A DNA stretch of 29,028 nt from Rhodospirillales bacterium (GCA_029240475.1 JAREAF010000001.1:1-29028), one strand, 5' to 3'. Shown: positions 7,775-15,890, counted from the stretch's first letter. The notes: generated by a model from the sequence alone, not told the origin. A program made the numbers and translations.

Positions 7775-9203
7775 TTATCTGGGGGTTCAAATCGGAACGG
7801 ACGGGCCGCGCAGCACCGCCGCGACGCGTGCCGCCTTGCGCCTGGAATCGGCGCTGTTCTGGACGGTCTTGGGCACCCTTGCGGCCATGCCACTGCCGTT
7901 CGGCAGCGCATGGCCTTGGGCCTGGAGCCTCGCCGCCGTCCTGATCGGGCTGGTTCTGCTGACCTACGGGCTGGGTCTGGTCTTCACCGAGGCGAGACTT
8001 GCCCTGCCGATGCGGCGGCTGCGCGTTCCCCTGCTGCTGCTGTCCTTTCCGGTCCTCTGGGCGTTCCTGCAGGCGACGCCGCTGGGCGGCTCGGATCTGG
8101 CCCACCCCATCTGGTCGGCCGGCGGGGAGGCGCTGGGCCGGCCCGTTTCCGGCAAGATCAGCGTCGACACCCACGCGACGGGCACCTCGGTGATGCGCCT
8201 CTTCCTCTATGTCGGGGTGTTCTTCCTGGCCGTTCAACTCTGTCGAAGCGCCGACCGCGCCTTCTTCGCCCTGAACGCCATCGTGGCGATCGGCGCGGCC
8301 TATGGCCTGTACGGAATCATCGCGTATCTGCTCATGCCCGAGCAGCTCGCCTGGCTGCCGCGTACGAGCCCTCGGGGCGACCTGTCCGCAGCCTTCCTCG
8401 ACGGGATTCCGTACGCCACATTCGCCTCCCTTGGGCTGATCGCGGCAATCGCTCTTGTGGCCAAGCTGGTGCACCGGCCGGCTGTCGGGAGCGGCAGCAG
8501 AAAAGCGGTTCTCTCCAACCTTGCGCGCATTCTTGGGGCGAAAGGCTGGGCCCCCGCGGGGGCCGTCCTGGCGCTCGCAGCCGCGACGCTGCTGACCCAT
8601 TCCCGCGCCGGGCTGATCGCGACCGGGATCGGCGTGGTCGTGCTCCTTTTCTGCCTGCTCAGCGCCACGCGGCTGAACCGGTTCGGGCGGAGCGCCCTGG
8701 CCGCGCTGGTGGTCGGCGGCATGCTCCTGACGGTGCATCTGGCGAGCGAAACGGCTCTGGAGGAGGGCGCGGCCGCTGACGCTTCGCCCGGCCAGCAGAG
8801 AGCCGCCCTCAACGCCCTGGTGTGGCAGGGCATCACCGATTCCCCCCTGCTCGGCCATGGCTATGGCGCCTTCGAATCGGCGTTCCAGGGCTACGGCGAC
8901 GGCACGGTCCAGGGCTACGCGCCCAACGCGCACAACGACTATATGGAGCTGGCCTTCGATCTGGGCCTGCCGGCCGCCGGCCTGCTGCTGCTCGCGATAG
9001 GCTCCGTGGCGCTGCGCTGCCTCATCGGCGTCTACGACCGCCGGCGCGACATCGTTTATCCCGCGCTGGCGGTCGCTGCGACCTCGGTCGCCGCCGCCCA
9101 GGCGCTGACGGACTTCAGCCTGCAGGTTCCGGCGACCGCCGCGCTGCTGGCCTTCATCCTGGGCCTAGGCTACAGCCAATCCTGGACCTCTTCGGAGGGC
9201 TGA
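7758..9203 (+). CDS. O-antigen ligase / Wzy-type polysaccharide polymerase family membrane protein
   Basis: An integral membrane protein of about 481 residues with around a dozen hydrophobic segments. It carries the family's features: THSRAGLIATGIGVVVLLF, and a large periplasmic loop ending in LLGHGYGAFESAFQGYG and APNAHNDYMELAFDLGLPAAGLLLL. HND is the hallmark of the Wzy_C/O-antigen ligase domain. Such proteins join polysaccharide repeat units, or attach them to an acceptor, on the periplasmic side of the inner membrane. I chose GTG at 7758, preceded by GAGGG at 7748-7752; TTG at 7728 is also possible. Either start overlaps the kinase remnant. The gene is convergent with the Wzc-like kinase operon, so it probably belongs to the same pathway. 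Confidence 0.85.
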   Translation: MQLGPDYLGVQIGTDGPRSTAATRAALRLESALFWTVLGTLAAMPLPFGSAWPWAWSLAAVLIGLVLLTYGLGLVFTEARLALPMRRLRVPLLLLSFPVLWAFLQATPLGGSDLAHPIWSAGGEALGRPVSGKISVDTHATGTSVMRLFLYVGVFFLAVQLCRSADRAFFALNAIVAIGAAYGLYGIIAYLLMPEQLAWLPRTSPRGDLSAAFLDGIPYATFASLGLIAAIALVAKLVHRPAVGSGSRKAVLSNLARILGAKGWAPAGAVLALAAATLLTHSRAGLIATGIGVVVLLFCLLSATRLNRFGRSALAALVVGGMLLTVHLASETALEEGAAADASPGQQRAALNALVWQGITDSPLLGHGYGAFESAFQGYGDGTVQGYAPNAHNDYMELAFDLGLPAAGLLLLAIGSVALRCLIGVYDRRRDIVYPALAVAATSVAAAQALTDFSLQVPATAALLAFILGLGYSQSWTSSEG

Positions 9204-9207
9204 AGGG

Positions 9208-9942
9208 CTAGCGGACCAGGGTCTCGAACCGCTGCAGGTCCTCGGGCTGGTCGAGCAGCGCGGCGCGGACCAGGCGGGTGACCTCGGGCCCGGAAGATTT
9301 CGCGAAGCCGGACAGCTGGTCCGGATCGGCGCGCCAGGCGAGGCGGATCTGCCGATCGAGCAGATCATGGTCGCCCTCCCGCAGATGCGCGGCGAGCGCG
9401 AATCCGAGACGCACGCGCCAGAGCGCCAGGCGCGGTTCGGCAGGGGCGGTCAGCACCGACATCCGCCAAGCGTCGGCGGCGCCGGGTCCGGCCCCGTCCC
9501 TCAGGTTGCGCGCATAGGCCAGGCGCGCCCAGCCGTAGCCGTCCGCGGGCGAGGCCGACAGACCGCCCTCCAGCAACGAGACCGCATCCACCACGAGGTC
9601 CCGCCGCTCGGCCTGCGCGCGGGCCGGCAGGCGGTCCGCCAGCGCCAGTTTGGCGCCGGCAAGCTGCGCGGCGAACCGGCCGGAAGCGGAGAACCGGCGC
9701 GCGGCGGATGCGCGCCAGGCCAGCCGCCCGAGATCTTCCTCGCTGACCGGCCGTCCGTCCTCGATCGCGTCCAGCACGCGCTCGGCCGGAACCATCACGA
9801 CCGCGCTGGCGAGCCGGGGCAATCCGAACACCAGCAGGCAGGCGCCCAGCGCGAAGGGCAGCAGCGCCTCCGGCCACCGCCGCCGAAGCAACGCGACGGC
9901 GGGCTCGGCCTCAGTTGGCGTAGTAGCCCTTGTATCGGTCAT
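9208..9942 (-). CDS. Hypothetical single-pass membrane protein of the polysaccharide cluster
   Basis: The protein has 244 residues from ATG at 9942. The start lies inside the last codons of the upstream Wzc-like gene, so the two genes overlap by 32 bp and are probably translationally coupled. There is a short cytoplasmic N-terminus, one transmembrane helix (EALLPFALGACLLVFGLPRLA) at about 22-44, and an Ala/Leu/Arg-rich helical domain outside. That domain has alpha-solenoid character (for example DGYGWARLAYARNLRDGAG), suggesting TPR-like helical pairs. I recognise no named family. The tight coupling to the autokinase suggests an accessory role in polysaccharide export, which is inference only. 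Confidence 0.75.
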   Translation of the reverse strand: MTDTRATTPTEAEPAVALLRRRWPEALLPFALGACLLVFGLPRLASAVVMVPAERVLDAIEDGRPVSEEDLGRLAWRASAARRFSASGRFAAQLAGAKLALADRLPARAQAERRDLVVDAVSLLEGGLSASPADGYGWARLAYARNLRDGAGPGAADAWRMSVLTAPAEPRLALWRVRLGFALAAHLREGDHDLLDRQIRLAWRADPDQLSGFAKSSGPEVTRLVRAALLDQPEDLQRFETLVR

Positions 9943-12190
9943 AGTAGTAGCCGGAGTCGCCGTAGCTGAACCGGGCATGCTTGCGCATGTTGACCCGGGT
10001 CAGAACGGCGCCGGCGATGCGGCCGCCGGACTGGCGCAGCTGCCGGATCGCCGAGATCGTCACCTCGCGCGGGGTGGTCTCCCACCGCACCATGACCAAA
10101 GTGGCGTCCGCCAGCCCCGACAGCACGACCGCATCCGACACCGCCATGATCGGCGGAGAGTCGATCACGACCAGATCGTAGAGCGAGCTCATCTGCCGGA
10201 TCAGGTCCCGCATCCGGCGCGAGCCCAACAGGTCCTGCGGCCCCGGCGTGTCGGGCTGCGAGGGAATGATGTGCATCCCGCTCGGCTCGTCCTTGTGCAG
10301 CACGCCGGGAATGAGCGCATCGCCGGCGAGCAGCTCGCGCAATCCCGCATCCGACTCCAGCCCCAGCACGCGCGCCACCTTCGGCCGGCGCATGTCGGCG
10401 TCCACGAGCACCACCTTCAGGCCGGAGCGCGCGGCGATGCGGGCGAGCGAGATCGCGAAGGTCGTCTTGCCTTCCTCGGGCAGCGCCGAGGTCACCAGGA
10501 TGACCTTGGGCGGATGGTCGACGTTCGAGAAATGCAGCGCGGTCCGCACCGACTGCAGAGCCTCGGCATAGGCCGAGGTCGGTTTTTGCAGGAGATAGTC
10601 CTGCGGCTGCGACTTGCGGGAGGCGCGCACGGCCGGGATGAGCCCCAGTCCCGGCACGCCGGTCAGCCGCTCGACCTGCTCGGGCGAGCGGAAGCCGTTG
10701 TCGAGCCGCTCGATCAGCAGCGCCAGGAAGATTCCCAGGAAGAGCGAGATGCCGAGCGCCAGCGCGAGGATCACCTTCTTGCGGGGGAAGGACGGCCAGG
10801 CCGGCACTTCAGCCGCCGAGATGATGCGCGCGTCGGGCTGAATGATCTGATCCTGGTTCGAGGTCTCCTTGAAGCGGTTGAGGAAGGTCTCGAACAGCGC
10901 GCGGTTGGCGTCCGCTTCGCGCTGCAGCTCGTTCAGCTTCACCGAAGCTTTGCTGAGCTCGCCGACATTCTGCTGGATCGAAGCCAGATTGGAGGCCAGC
11001 GTGCTCTCGCGGGCGCGGGCGACCTCCACCTCGTTGGCGAGCGAGAGCACGATCTTGTTCACCTCGGCGTCGATCTTGCTGCGCAGGTCGCGGATCTCCG
11101 CCTTGAGGTTGATCATGGTCGGATGGCGCTCGCCGTAGCGGCCGGCCAGTTCGGCCTGTTGGCGCGCCAAGTCCGTTTCCTGCTCGCGCAGACGCTGGAT
11201 CAGCGGATTGGCCAGGACCTCGGGCGAGCTGTCGACGCCGCCGGTCTTGACCAGCTCGCGCACGCGCCGCAGCCGGGCTTCGGTCTGGGCGCGCTCGGTG
11301 CGCGCCAGGATCAACTGGCTGTTCAGTTCCGAGAGCTGCTGGGAGGAGACGGTCTGGCCCTGATTGTCGATGAGATTGGACTGCTCCTTGTATGCCTGGA
11401 GAGCGGTCTCCGATTCCTTCACCTTCTCGCGCAGGTCGGCCAGGCGCTCATTGAGCCAGGCGGTGGCGCGCCGGGTGGCCTCGAACTTGGCCTCCAGCTG
11501 ATCGACCAGATACTGGTCCGCGACCGCATTGGCGATCACCGCGGCCTTCTCGGGATCTTCGGAGGTGAAGTTCACGATGATGCTGTAGGAGCGGCGGTCG
11601 TTGGACACCTTCAGATGGCCGAGGAAAGAGCCGATTACCGAACTGAGGGCGGCGGTCTCCTCCTCCTCGGCCGTACGCGGCTCTTCCGGCGCCTGTCTCT
11701 GCGCGCCCAGCCCCACCGCCGCCATCGCCCAGCGCGCCCCGGATTCCACCCAGTAGAGCGGGTTGACGTAATCGAGCGCCGAACGCTGGCGCAGGCTGGC
11801 GTTGAACTCCGGATCCTGCATCAGCCCGAGCTTCTCCACGACCCTGCGGGCCAGGGAGCGCGAGGTGATGATGTTGATTTCCGACTGCACCCCCGTTTGA
11901 AAGGCGCCCGGATCCGTATTGAGCCCGGAGACCACCGTTTCGATATCGACCACATTCTGCTGGCGGGTGTTGAGCATCAGTTCCGCCGAGGAGGTATAGC
12001 GGGGCGTCAGCTGGATCAGGACCAACAGGGTCAGCAGCAGGACCGCAGCCACCGTGCCGAAGATCACGCTCTTCCGGCGCCGCAGCATGCCGAGGATGGA
12101 ACGCAGGTCGATTTCGCGGTCCTCGACGACCGCCGGCACGACCGCATCGAGCCGCCGCGAGCCGAATTCTTCGGGTAGAATCGTGGCCAT
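9911..12190 (-). CDS. Wzc/GumC-like polysaccharide co-polymerase with tyrosine autokinase domain
   Basis: The protein has 759 residues from ATG at 12190. A Wzz domain comes first, with an N-terminal helix (SVIFGTVAAVLLLTLLVLIQ) and YTSSAELML after it. A long periplasmic coiled coil follows, then a second helix near 460-480 (KKVILALALGISLFLGIFLA). The C-terminal BY-kinase has Walker A SALPEEGKTT with K575, Walker A' VVLVDADMRRP and Walker B LVVIDSPPI. The last 17 residues hold seven Tyr (YGDSGYYYDRYKGYYAN), the usual autophosphorylation cluster. Such proteins control chain length and export of capsule or exopolysaccharide. A sequence further upstream is also open, but residues before this ATG look non-coding and the EcfG-type promoter at 12226-12251 lies inside it, which supports this start. 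Confidence 0.93.
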   Translation of the reverse strand: MATILPEEFGSRRLDAVVPAVVEDREIDLRSILGMLRRRKSVIFGTVAAVLLLTLLVLIQLTPRYTSSAELMLNTRQQNVVDIETVVSGLNTDPGAFQTGVQSEINIITSRSLARRVVEKLGLMQDPEFNASLRQRSALDYVNPLYWVESGARWAMAAVGLGAQRQAPEEPRTAEEEETAALSSVIGSFLGHLKVSNDRRSYSIIVNFTSEDPEKAAVIANAVADQYLVDQLEAKFEATRRATAWLNERLADLREKVKESETALQAYKEQSNLIDNQGQTVSSQQLSELNSQLILARTERAQTEARLRRVRELVKTGGVDSSPEVLANPLIQRLREQETDLARQQAELAGRYGERHPTMINLKAEIRDLRSKIDAEVNKIVLSLANEVEVARARESTLASNLASIQQNVGELSKASVKLNELQREADANRALFETFLNRFKETSNQDQIIQPDARIISAAEVPAWPSFPRKKVILALALGISLFLGIFLALLIERLDNGFRSPEQVERLTGVPGLGLIPAVRASRKSQPQDYLLQKPTSAYAEALQSVRTALHFSNVDHPPKVILVTSALPEEGKTTFAISLARIAARSGLKVVLVDADMRRPKVARVLGLESDAGLRELLAGDALIPGVLHKDEPSGMHIIPSQPDTPGPQDLLGSRRMRDLIRQMSSLYDLVVIDSPPIMAVSDAVVLSGLADATLVMVRWETTPREVTISAIRQLRQSGGRIAGAVLTRVNMRKHARFSYGDSGYYYDRYKGYYAN

Positions 12191-12225
12191 AGTTATCCGC
12201 TTGCCCCCCTTGGCTGCGCAGGAAG

Positions 12226-12251
12226 AACGCAGGTCGGAGCCCGTCGGTTCC
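12226..12251 (-). promoter_or_regulatory. EcfG-type (general stress sigma factor) promoter for the Wzc-like gene
   Basis: The minus strand has GGAAC at 12251-12247 and CGTT at 12229-12226, separated by 17 bp. This is an exact match to the alphaproteobacterial EcfG consensus GGAAC-N16/17-CGTT. The site ends 35 bp before the ATG of the Wzc-like gene and lies in non-coding DNA. The match is seen in the sequence; its use by EcfG is inferred. Confidence 0.75.
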
Positions 12252-12370
12252 TCGCCCGGCGCAGCCGATCGGGTGAATTCAGAGTGAACGGCAGCGCATC
12301 CCAATGGATGCAGACCCGAGGCGGCCCGAGTTACCCCATTCGGGGCCGGGCGGGAGGGGACGCGCAAATA

Positions 12371-12398
12371 GAAAGGCCGGCCCGAAGGCCGGCCCCTC
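12371..12398 (-). terminator. Hairpin terminator after the outer-membrane beta-barrel gene
   Basis: An 8-bp stem GGCCGGCC pairs with itself (12375-12382 and 12387-12394) around a TTCG tetraloop, followed on the minus strand by TTTCTATTTG. It lies 22 bp after the beta-barrel stop. The T-run is imperfect, but the stem is very stable. It would separate this gene from the wzc-like operon, which has its own promoter. Confidence 0.7.
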
Positions 12399-12419
12399 CG
12401 CCCCCAACAGACCTGCCGA

Positions 12420-13679
12420 TTAAAGCTGTGCGCCCACCCGGAACAGGATGACGTTCTGCGAGAACTCGTCGGCGGTATCCGAGTTCCGGGTCCGGTGCGT
12501 GAACTCGGCCCCCGCATAGAAGTTTCGGTTGATCAGATAGCGCGCCGAGAGCAAGCCGGTGAAGATGTCGTCCTCGCGGTCGATGCCCTCGTAATCGTCG
12601 CGGCCAACGGTCAACCCGGCGCCCAGCAGCACATTGCGCAGAAGCTCGTGCTCGACCGAGGCTCCGAGGCGCGTCGCCAGATAGCCCGAGGCATTGGCCT
12701 GCGTCGTCTCCTCGGTGCTGACCTCGAGGAACCCGCGCAGGGAGGTGAGGCCCGTGATGTTCCAGAGCAGGCTGCCGCCGGCCGCCAGCCCGTCGATGTC
12801 GTTCAGCTCCTCGTTGTCATAGGTGGTGTGCTGGTAGCCGACGAAGACCTCGCCGGAGACCTTTCCGGTGAAGTCGAGGTCGGTGCCGATGACCGCGGCG
12901 TAACCGACCGAATCGCGATCGAGACCGTTCTCGTCCACCTCTTCATAGTTCCGCATCCGACCGCTCACGCGCACGAAGGCCTCGGTGTCGGGCAGATACT
13001 CATATCCGACCCGGCCGGTCAGGAGGTACTGGACGCGGTCGCGGTCGTCCTGGTCGATCTCCCCGCCGCCAGCGGCGTCGACATCGTGGAAGTCGAAATG
13101 GTCGACATTGCCGTCCAGCCGCGCCGAGATCCGGCCGCGGCCGCGGAAGGCGCCGAGATTGGCGGAGTACATGTCGTACTCGGTGGGCTCTTCGCCGGCG
13201 ACGTCGTCGGGCGAGCCGCGGTCCTCGTGGCGGTGACGCCAGCCGAGACCGCCGAAGATGAAGGTCTCGCGCACCACGTCCAGGCGGCCGTCCAGCAGGG
13301 CGAAGCCATCGAGGAAGTTCTCGTCCTCATTGTCGAGATAGAAGCCCGCCTCGGCGCCGGTGCGCAGATTGAGCGCGTGGCGCCCCCAGTTTGACTCCAC
13401 ATCGACCTCGGGCCGGACCACGGTGATGAAGTCGTCTTCCTCATCGTCGTCATCGGCGAAGATGTTGTCGTTGTAGGCCTCGCCCAGTTCGATGCGGGGG
13501 AAGACCAAGAACCCGCCGGCGCGCACGCCCAACGGGTCGTAATCGGGGCGCGGCCGCTCGAACACGCTCTCACCGCGCCGAGGCTCCTGAGCCTGCGCCT
13601 CGGCGGCGGTCAGCGTCGCCGCGACCGCCATGGCGCATCCGGACAGCAGCGTCGCTACGCGCCGGTTCCGATCCGTCAT
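12420..13679 (-). CDS. Outer-membrane beta-barrel protein of the exopolysaccharide cluster (BBP2_2-like)
   Basis: The protein has 419 residues. The signal peptide ends near AQA-QE at residue 30 (CAMAVAATLTAAEAQAQ). The rest alternates hydrophobic and polar residues in amphipathic strands, with family-like segments LGEAYNDNIFADDDDEED near 65-82, GRVGYEYLPDTEAFVRVSG, VGYQHTTYDNEEL and YLINRNFYAGAEFTHRTR. It ends in ILFRVGAQL, a barrel-terminal strand. Members of this putative beta-barrel family (formerly called DUF560-like or BBP2_2) are often found in EPS clusters, where an outer-membrane role in export is assumed. The acidic run at 76-83 could bind cations. The start has AGGGGG about 7 bp upstream. 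It is upstream of the Wzc-like gene but separated by a terminator. Confidence 0.85.
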   Translation of the reverse strand: MTDRNRRVATLLSGCAMAVAATLTAAEAQAQEPRRGESVFERPRPDYDPLGVRAGGFLVFPRIELGEAYNDNIFADDDDEEDDFITVVRPEVDVESNWGRHALNLRTGAEAGFYLDNEDENFLDGFALLDGRLDVVRETFIFGGLGWRHRHEDRGSPDDVAGEEPTEYDMYSANLGAFRGRGRISARLDGNVDHFDFHDVDAAGGGEIDQDDRDRVQYLLTGRVGYEYLPDTEAFVRVSGRMRNYEEVDENGLDRDSVGYAAVIGTDLDFTGKVSGEVFVGYQHTTYDNEELNDIDGLAAGGSLLWNITGLTSLRGFLEVSTEETTQANASGYLATRLGASVEHELLRNVLLGAGLTVGRDDYEGIDREDDIFTGLLSARYLINRNFYAGAEFTHRTRNSDTADEFSQNVILFRVGAQL

Positions 13680-13925
13680 TCAGTACCCCCTTGATCTCAG
13701 GTTGCCGAGTATTCGCTCAGGTCGAGCCGCCGGCGAGAACGCGGCGAAGCAACTCTCCGCCAAGCGGACCCTGCAATCGAAGTCGAAGTCTGGCTTGTCA
13801 TTGAGCAATAATCGATAGGTCGCGACCTTACTCCGACAGTCTTCAGCGCTCTGTGGCCATTCTGCACCAGTCCGACCATCGCGTTTGCTGGGATGGAAGC
13901 GAACTCGTTGGAACGCGCGGACGCC
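13680..13925. other. Intergenic region upstream of the beta-barrel gene
   Basis: I see no convincing gene. The part at 13780-13830 is less GC-rich (for example TTGAGCAATAATCGATAGG) and is the probable promoter region for the beta-barrel gene on the minus strand. A GGAAC at about 13909 has no CGTT partner at the right distance. Confidence 0.4.
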
Positions 13926-14096
13926 TCAGTCCTGGAACGCGCGCCAGACCAGCAGGCCCGCCCCGCCCCACAGCATCCATGCGAGAATGGACGCAAGCAG
14001 GATGACCAGCAGCTTGCGGCGCGGGGACCAAAGCCGATCGGGCTCGGCAGACGCCGTCGGAATCGAATCGGCGGGTGGTCGATGTTCCTGGAGCAT
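13926..14096 (-). CDS. Small membrane protein, hypothetical
   Basis: The protein has 56 residues if ATG at 14096 is used: a polar, Pro-rich N-terminus (MLQEHRPPADSIPTASAEPD), a basic stretch SPRRK, and one strongly hydrophobic helix (LLVILLASILAWMLWGG). It ends in WRAFQD. The basic-then-hydrophobic layout is typical of a real single-pass protein with the N-terminus in the cytoplasm. A longer version could start from GTG at 14189, but no good ribosome-binding site is visible for either. I recognise no family. Its place between EPS genes suggests a link with the envelope, unproven. Confidence 0.45.
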   Translation of the reverse strand: MLQEHRPPADSIPTASAEPDRLWSPRRKLLVILLASILAWMLWGGAGLLVWRAFQD

Positions 14097-14229
14097 AGGA
14101 TGGAGGAAATGCCGGATCGTGAAGTCGCTGCTCTGCCGCTCGCCAGACACTCTATTCCACCATACTGGACTGATTTGTGCCAGATACACGAAAGATTGAG
14201 ATGCTCATTAGATTATTTCATTTTACCGC
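14097..14229. other. AT-rich intergenic region ahead of the peptide-manC unit
   Basis: No gene is supported here. The stretch 14140-14228 is clearly AT-richer than the genome average (for example GATTATTTCATTTTACC) and leads directly into the EcfG-type promoter at 14230. Confidence 0.4.
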
Positions 14230-14255
14230 GGAACATGGACGGATCAGCAAACGTT
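14230..14255 (+). promoter_or_regulatory. EcfG-type promoter for the secreted peptide and manC
   Basis: GGAAC at 14230-14234 and CGTT at 14252-14255 are separated by 17 bp, an exact match to GGAAC-N16/17-CGTT. It ends 20 bp before the ATG at 14276, leaving room for a short leader with the ribosome-binding site AGGGGA. The site is seen; stress control of the peptide-manC unit is inferred. Confidence 0.75.
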
Positions 14256-14275
14256 GCAGGGTGCAGGGGACAAGG

Positions 14276-14431
14276 ATGCCAAGCCGTCGGGACTGCCTGC
14301 TTCAGCTGCTATGCTTGCCGCTCGCGCCGCTGTCTCTCGCGGCGGCGCCGGCAGAAGAGCGTCAGGCCTGTCTTTGCGACGAGACGGGAGCGCCCCTGAC
14401 CGCCGAGACGGGCGAGCCGCTCGGCTACTGA
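14276..14431 (+). CDS. 51-residue secreted peptide with Tat-like signal
   Basis: ATG at 14276 has AGGGGA at 14265-14270 in front of it and follows an EcfG-type promoter by 20 bp, so this small frame is probably real. The N-terminus MPSRRDCLLQLLCLPLAPL carries an SRRxxLL pattern resembling a twin-arginine signal, followed by a hydrophobic stretch and a likely cut after AAAPA. The mature part is only about 26 residues, with two Cys (ACLC) and an internal duplication, ETGAPL then ETGEPL. I recognise no family. It precedes manC by 22 bp and is probably co-transcribed with it. It could be a secreted or envelope peptide. It could also be a leader whose translation affects manC. Confidence 0.6.
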   Translation: MPSRRDCLLQLLCLPLAPLSLAAAPAEERQACLCDETGAPLTAETGEPLGY

Positions 14432-14453
14432 CGTTTGGGGGAATGCTTCGGCG

Positions 14454-15872
14454 ATGATCGTTCCAGTGATCCTGTCGGGAGGGTCCGGGACAAGGCTTTG
14501 GCCGCTGTCCCGTTCCAGCTATCCCAAGCAGTTCCTCAAGGTGGGCTCGGGAGAGTCTCTCCTGCAGCAGACCGCCCGCCGGGTGGCCGGCCACGGCTTT
14601 GCGGCGCCCGTCGCGGTCTCGAACGAGGAGCAGCGATTCCTCATCGCCCATCATCTGCTCGAGGCCGGCGCAGCGCCCCAGAAGATTCTCCTTGAGCCGG
14701 CGGCGCGCAACACGGCGCCCGCCGCCGCCGCGGCCTGCGTCTATCTCTCCCAAGGTCAGGATCCGCTGCTTCTGCTCCTGCCGGCCGACCATGTGATCGG
14801 CGACGCCGAGGCTTTCCGAGCCGCGATCACCACGGGTGCAGGCTATGCGCGCGACGGCTATCTGGTGACCTTCGGGATCCGGCCGGACCGGCCGCACACC
14901 GGCTTTGGCTATATCGAGGCGGGCCGCAGCCTGTCCGCGGACAGCTCGGCCGCCGCGCATGCGGTTGCGCGCTTCGTCGAGAAGCCGGACGCCGCCACCG
15001 CCAGGAGCTACGTGGAGAGCGGGTCGCATTACTGGAACGGCGGCATATTCCTCTTTCGCGCTTCGACCTTCATCCGCGAACTCGAATCCTTCGCGCCGGA
15101 GGTTCTCGCCGCGTGCCGGGAAGCAGTGGAGCGCGGCAGCCACGACGGGGATTTCTTCCGACTGGAGGGCGCCGCGTTCCGGCGCGCTCCGGACCGGTCG
15201 ATCGACTACGCGGTCATGGAGAAGACCGCCGCGGCGGTGGTCGTGCCGGTGGAGATGGGCTGGTCGGATGTCGGCTCCTGGTCCGCTCTTTGGGAGGTGG
15301 GCGAGAAGGACGCGTCCGGCAATGTGGTGGAAGGGGACGCGGTGCTGCATGAGGTGAGCGGCACCTACATCCGCACCGACGGTCCGCTGGTCGCCGGGAT
15401 CGGCGTCTCCGACATGGTCGTTGTGGCGACCGAAGACGCCGTGCTGGTGGCCCCCAAGGACCGCGCCCAGGAGGTCCGCGCCATCGTCGAGCGGCTAAAA
15501 TCCTCGGGGCGGACGGAGCACGAGGCGCACCGGCTGGTCCACCGCCCGTGGGGCAGCTATCGGACCATCTCGCTAGGCGACCGTTTCCAGGTGAAGGAGA
15601 TCATCGTCAAGCCGGGAGCGTCCCTCAGCCTGCAGAAGCACCATCATCGTGCCGAGCACTGGGTCGTCGTGGAAGGCACCGCATCGGTGGTCCGCGGGGA
15701 GGAAACGCTGCTCCTGCACGAGAACCAGTCGATCTTCATCCCGCTCGGCACCAAGCACCGGCTCTCCAATCCGGGCAAGCTGCAGCTGCGGCTGATCGAA
15801 GTACAGTCGGGCTCCTATCTGGGCGAGGACGACATCGTGCGCTTCGAGGACAATTACGGCCGCGCGCGCTGA
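14454..15872 (+). CDS. manC: Mannose-1-phosphate guanylyltransferase / mannose-6-phosphate isomerase
   Basis: The 472-residue length is typical of bifunctional type II enzymes (AlgA, CpsB, ManC). The nucleotidyltransferase domain starts with LSGGSGTRLWPLSRSSYPKQ at 8-26 and has EPAARNTAPA at 81-90, LLPADHVIGD and FVEKP at 174-178. The C-terminal cupin isomerase domain starts near 360 (HRPWGSYRTISLGDRFQVK), with metal-ligand residues in QKHHHRAEHWVVVEGTA near 394. It makes GDP-mannose from mannose-1-phosphate and interconverts mannose-6-phosphate and fructose-6-phosphate in the cytoplasm. This supplies the polysaccharide pathway around it. The ATG start is fixed by the glycine-rich loop. Confidence 0.96.
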   Translation: MIVPVILSGGSGTRLWPLSRSSYPKQFLKVGSGESLLQQTARRVAGHGFAAPVAVSNEEQRFLIAHHLLEAGAAPQKILLEPAARNTAPAAAAACVYLSQGQDPLLLLLPADHVIGDAEAFRAAITTGAGYARDGYLVTFGIRPDRPHTGFGYIEAGRSLSADSSAAAHAVARFVEKPDAATARSYVESGSHYWNGGIFLFRASTFIRELESFAPEVLAACREAVERGSHDGDFFRLEGAAFRRAPDRSIDYAVMEKTAAAVVVPVEMGWSDVGSWSALWEVGEKDASGNVVEGDAVLHEVSGTYIRTDGPLVAGIGVSDMVVVATEDAVLVAPKDRAQEVRAIVERLKSSGRTEHEAHRLVHRPWGSYRTISLGDRFQVKEIIVKPGASLSLQKHHHRAEHWVVVEGTASVVRGEETLLLHENQSIFIPLGTKHRLSNPGKLQLRLIEVQSGSYLGEDDIVRFEDNYGRAR

Positions 15873-15890
15873 GCGCCCGCGAGGCGCGCC

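Noticed and set aside
9650..12178. 842-residue open frame opposite the Wzc-like gene
   Set aside because: It lies completely antisense to a gene with clear Walker motifs and has no recognisable domains; it is a codon-bias shadow.
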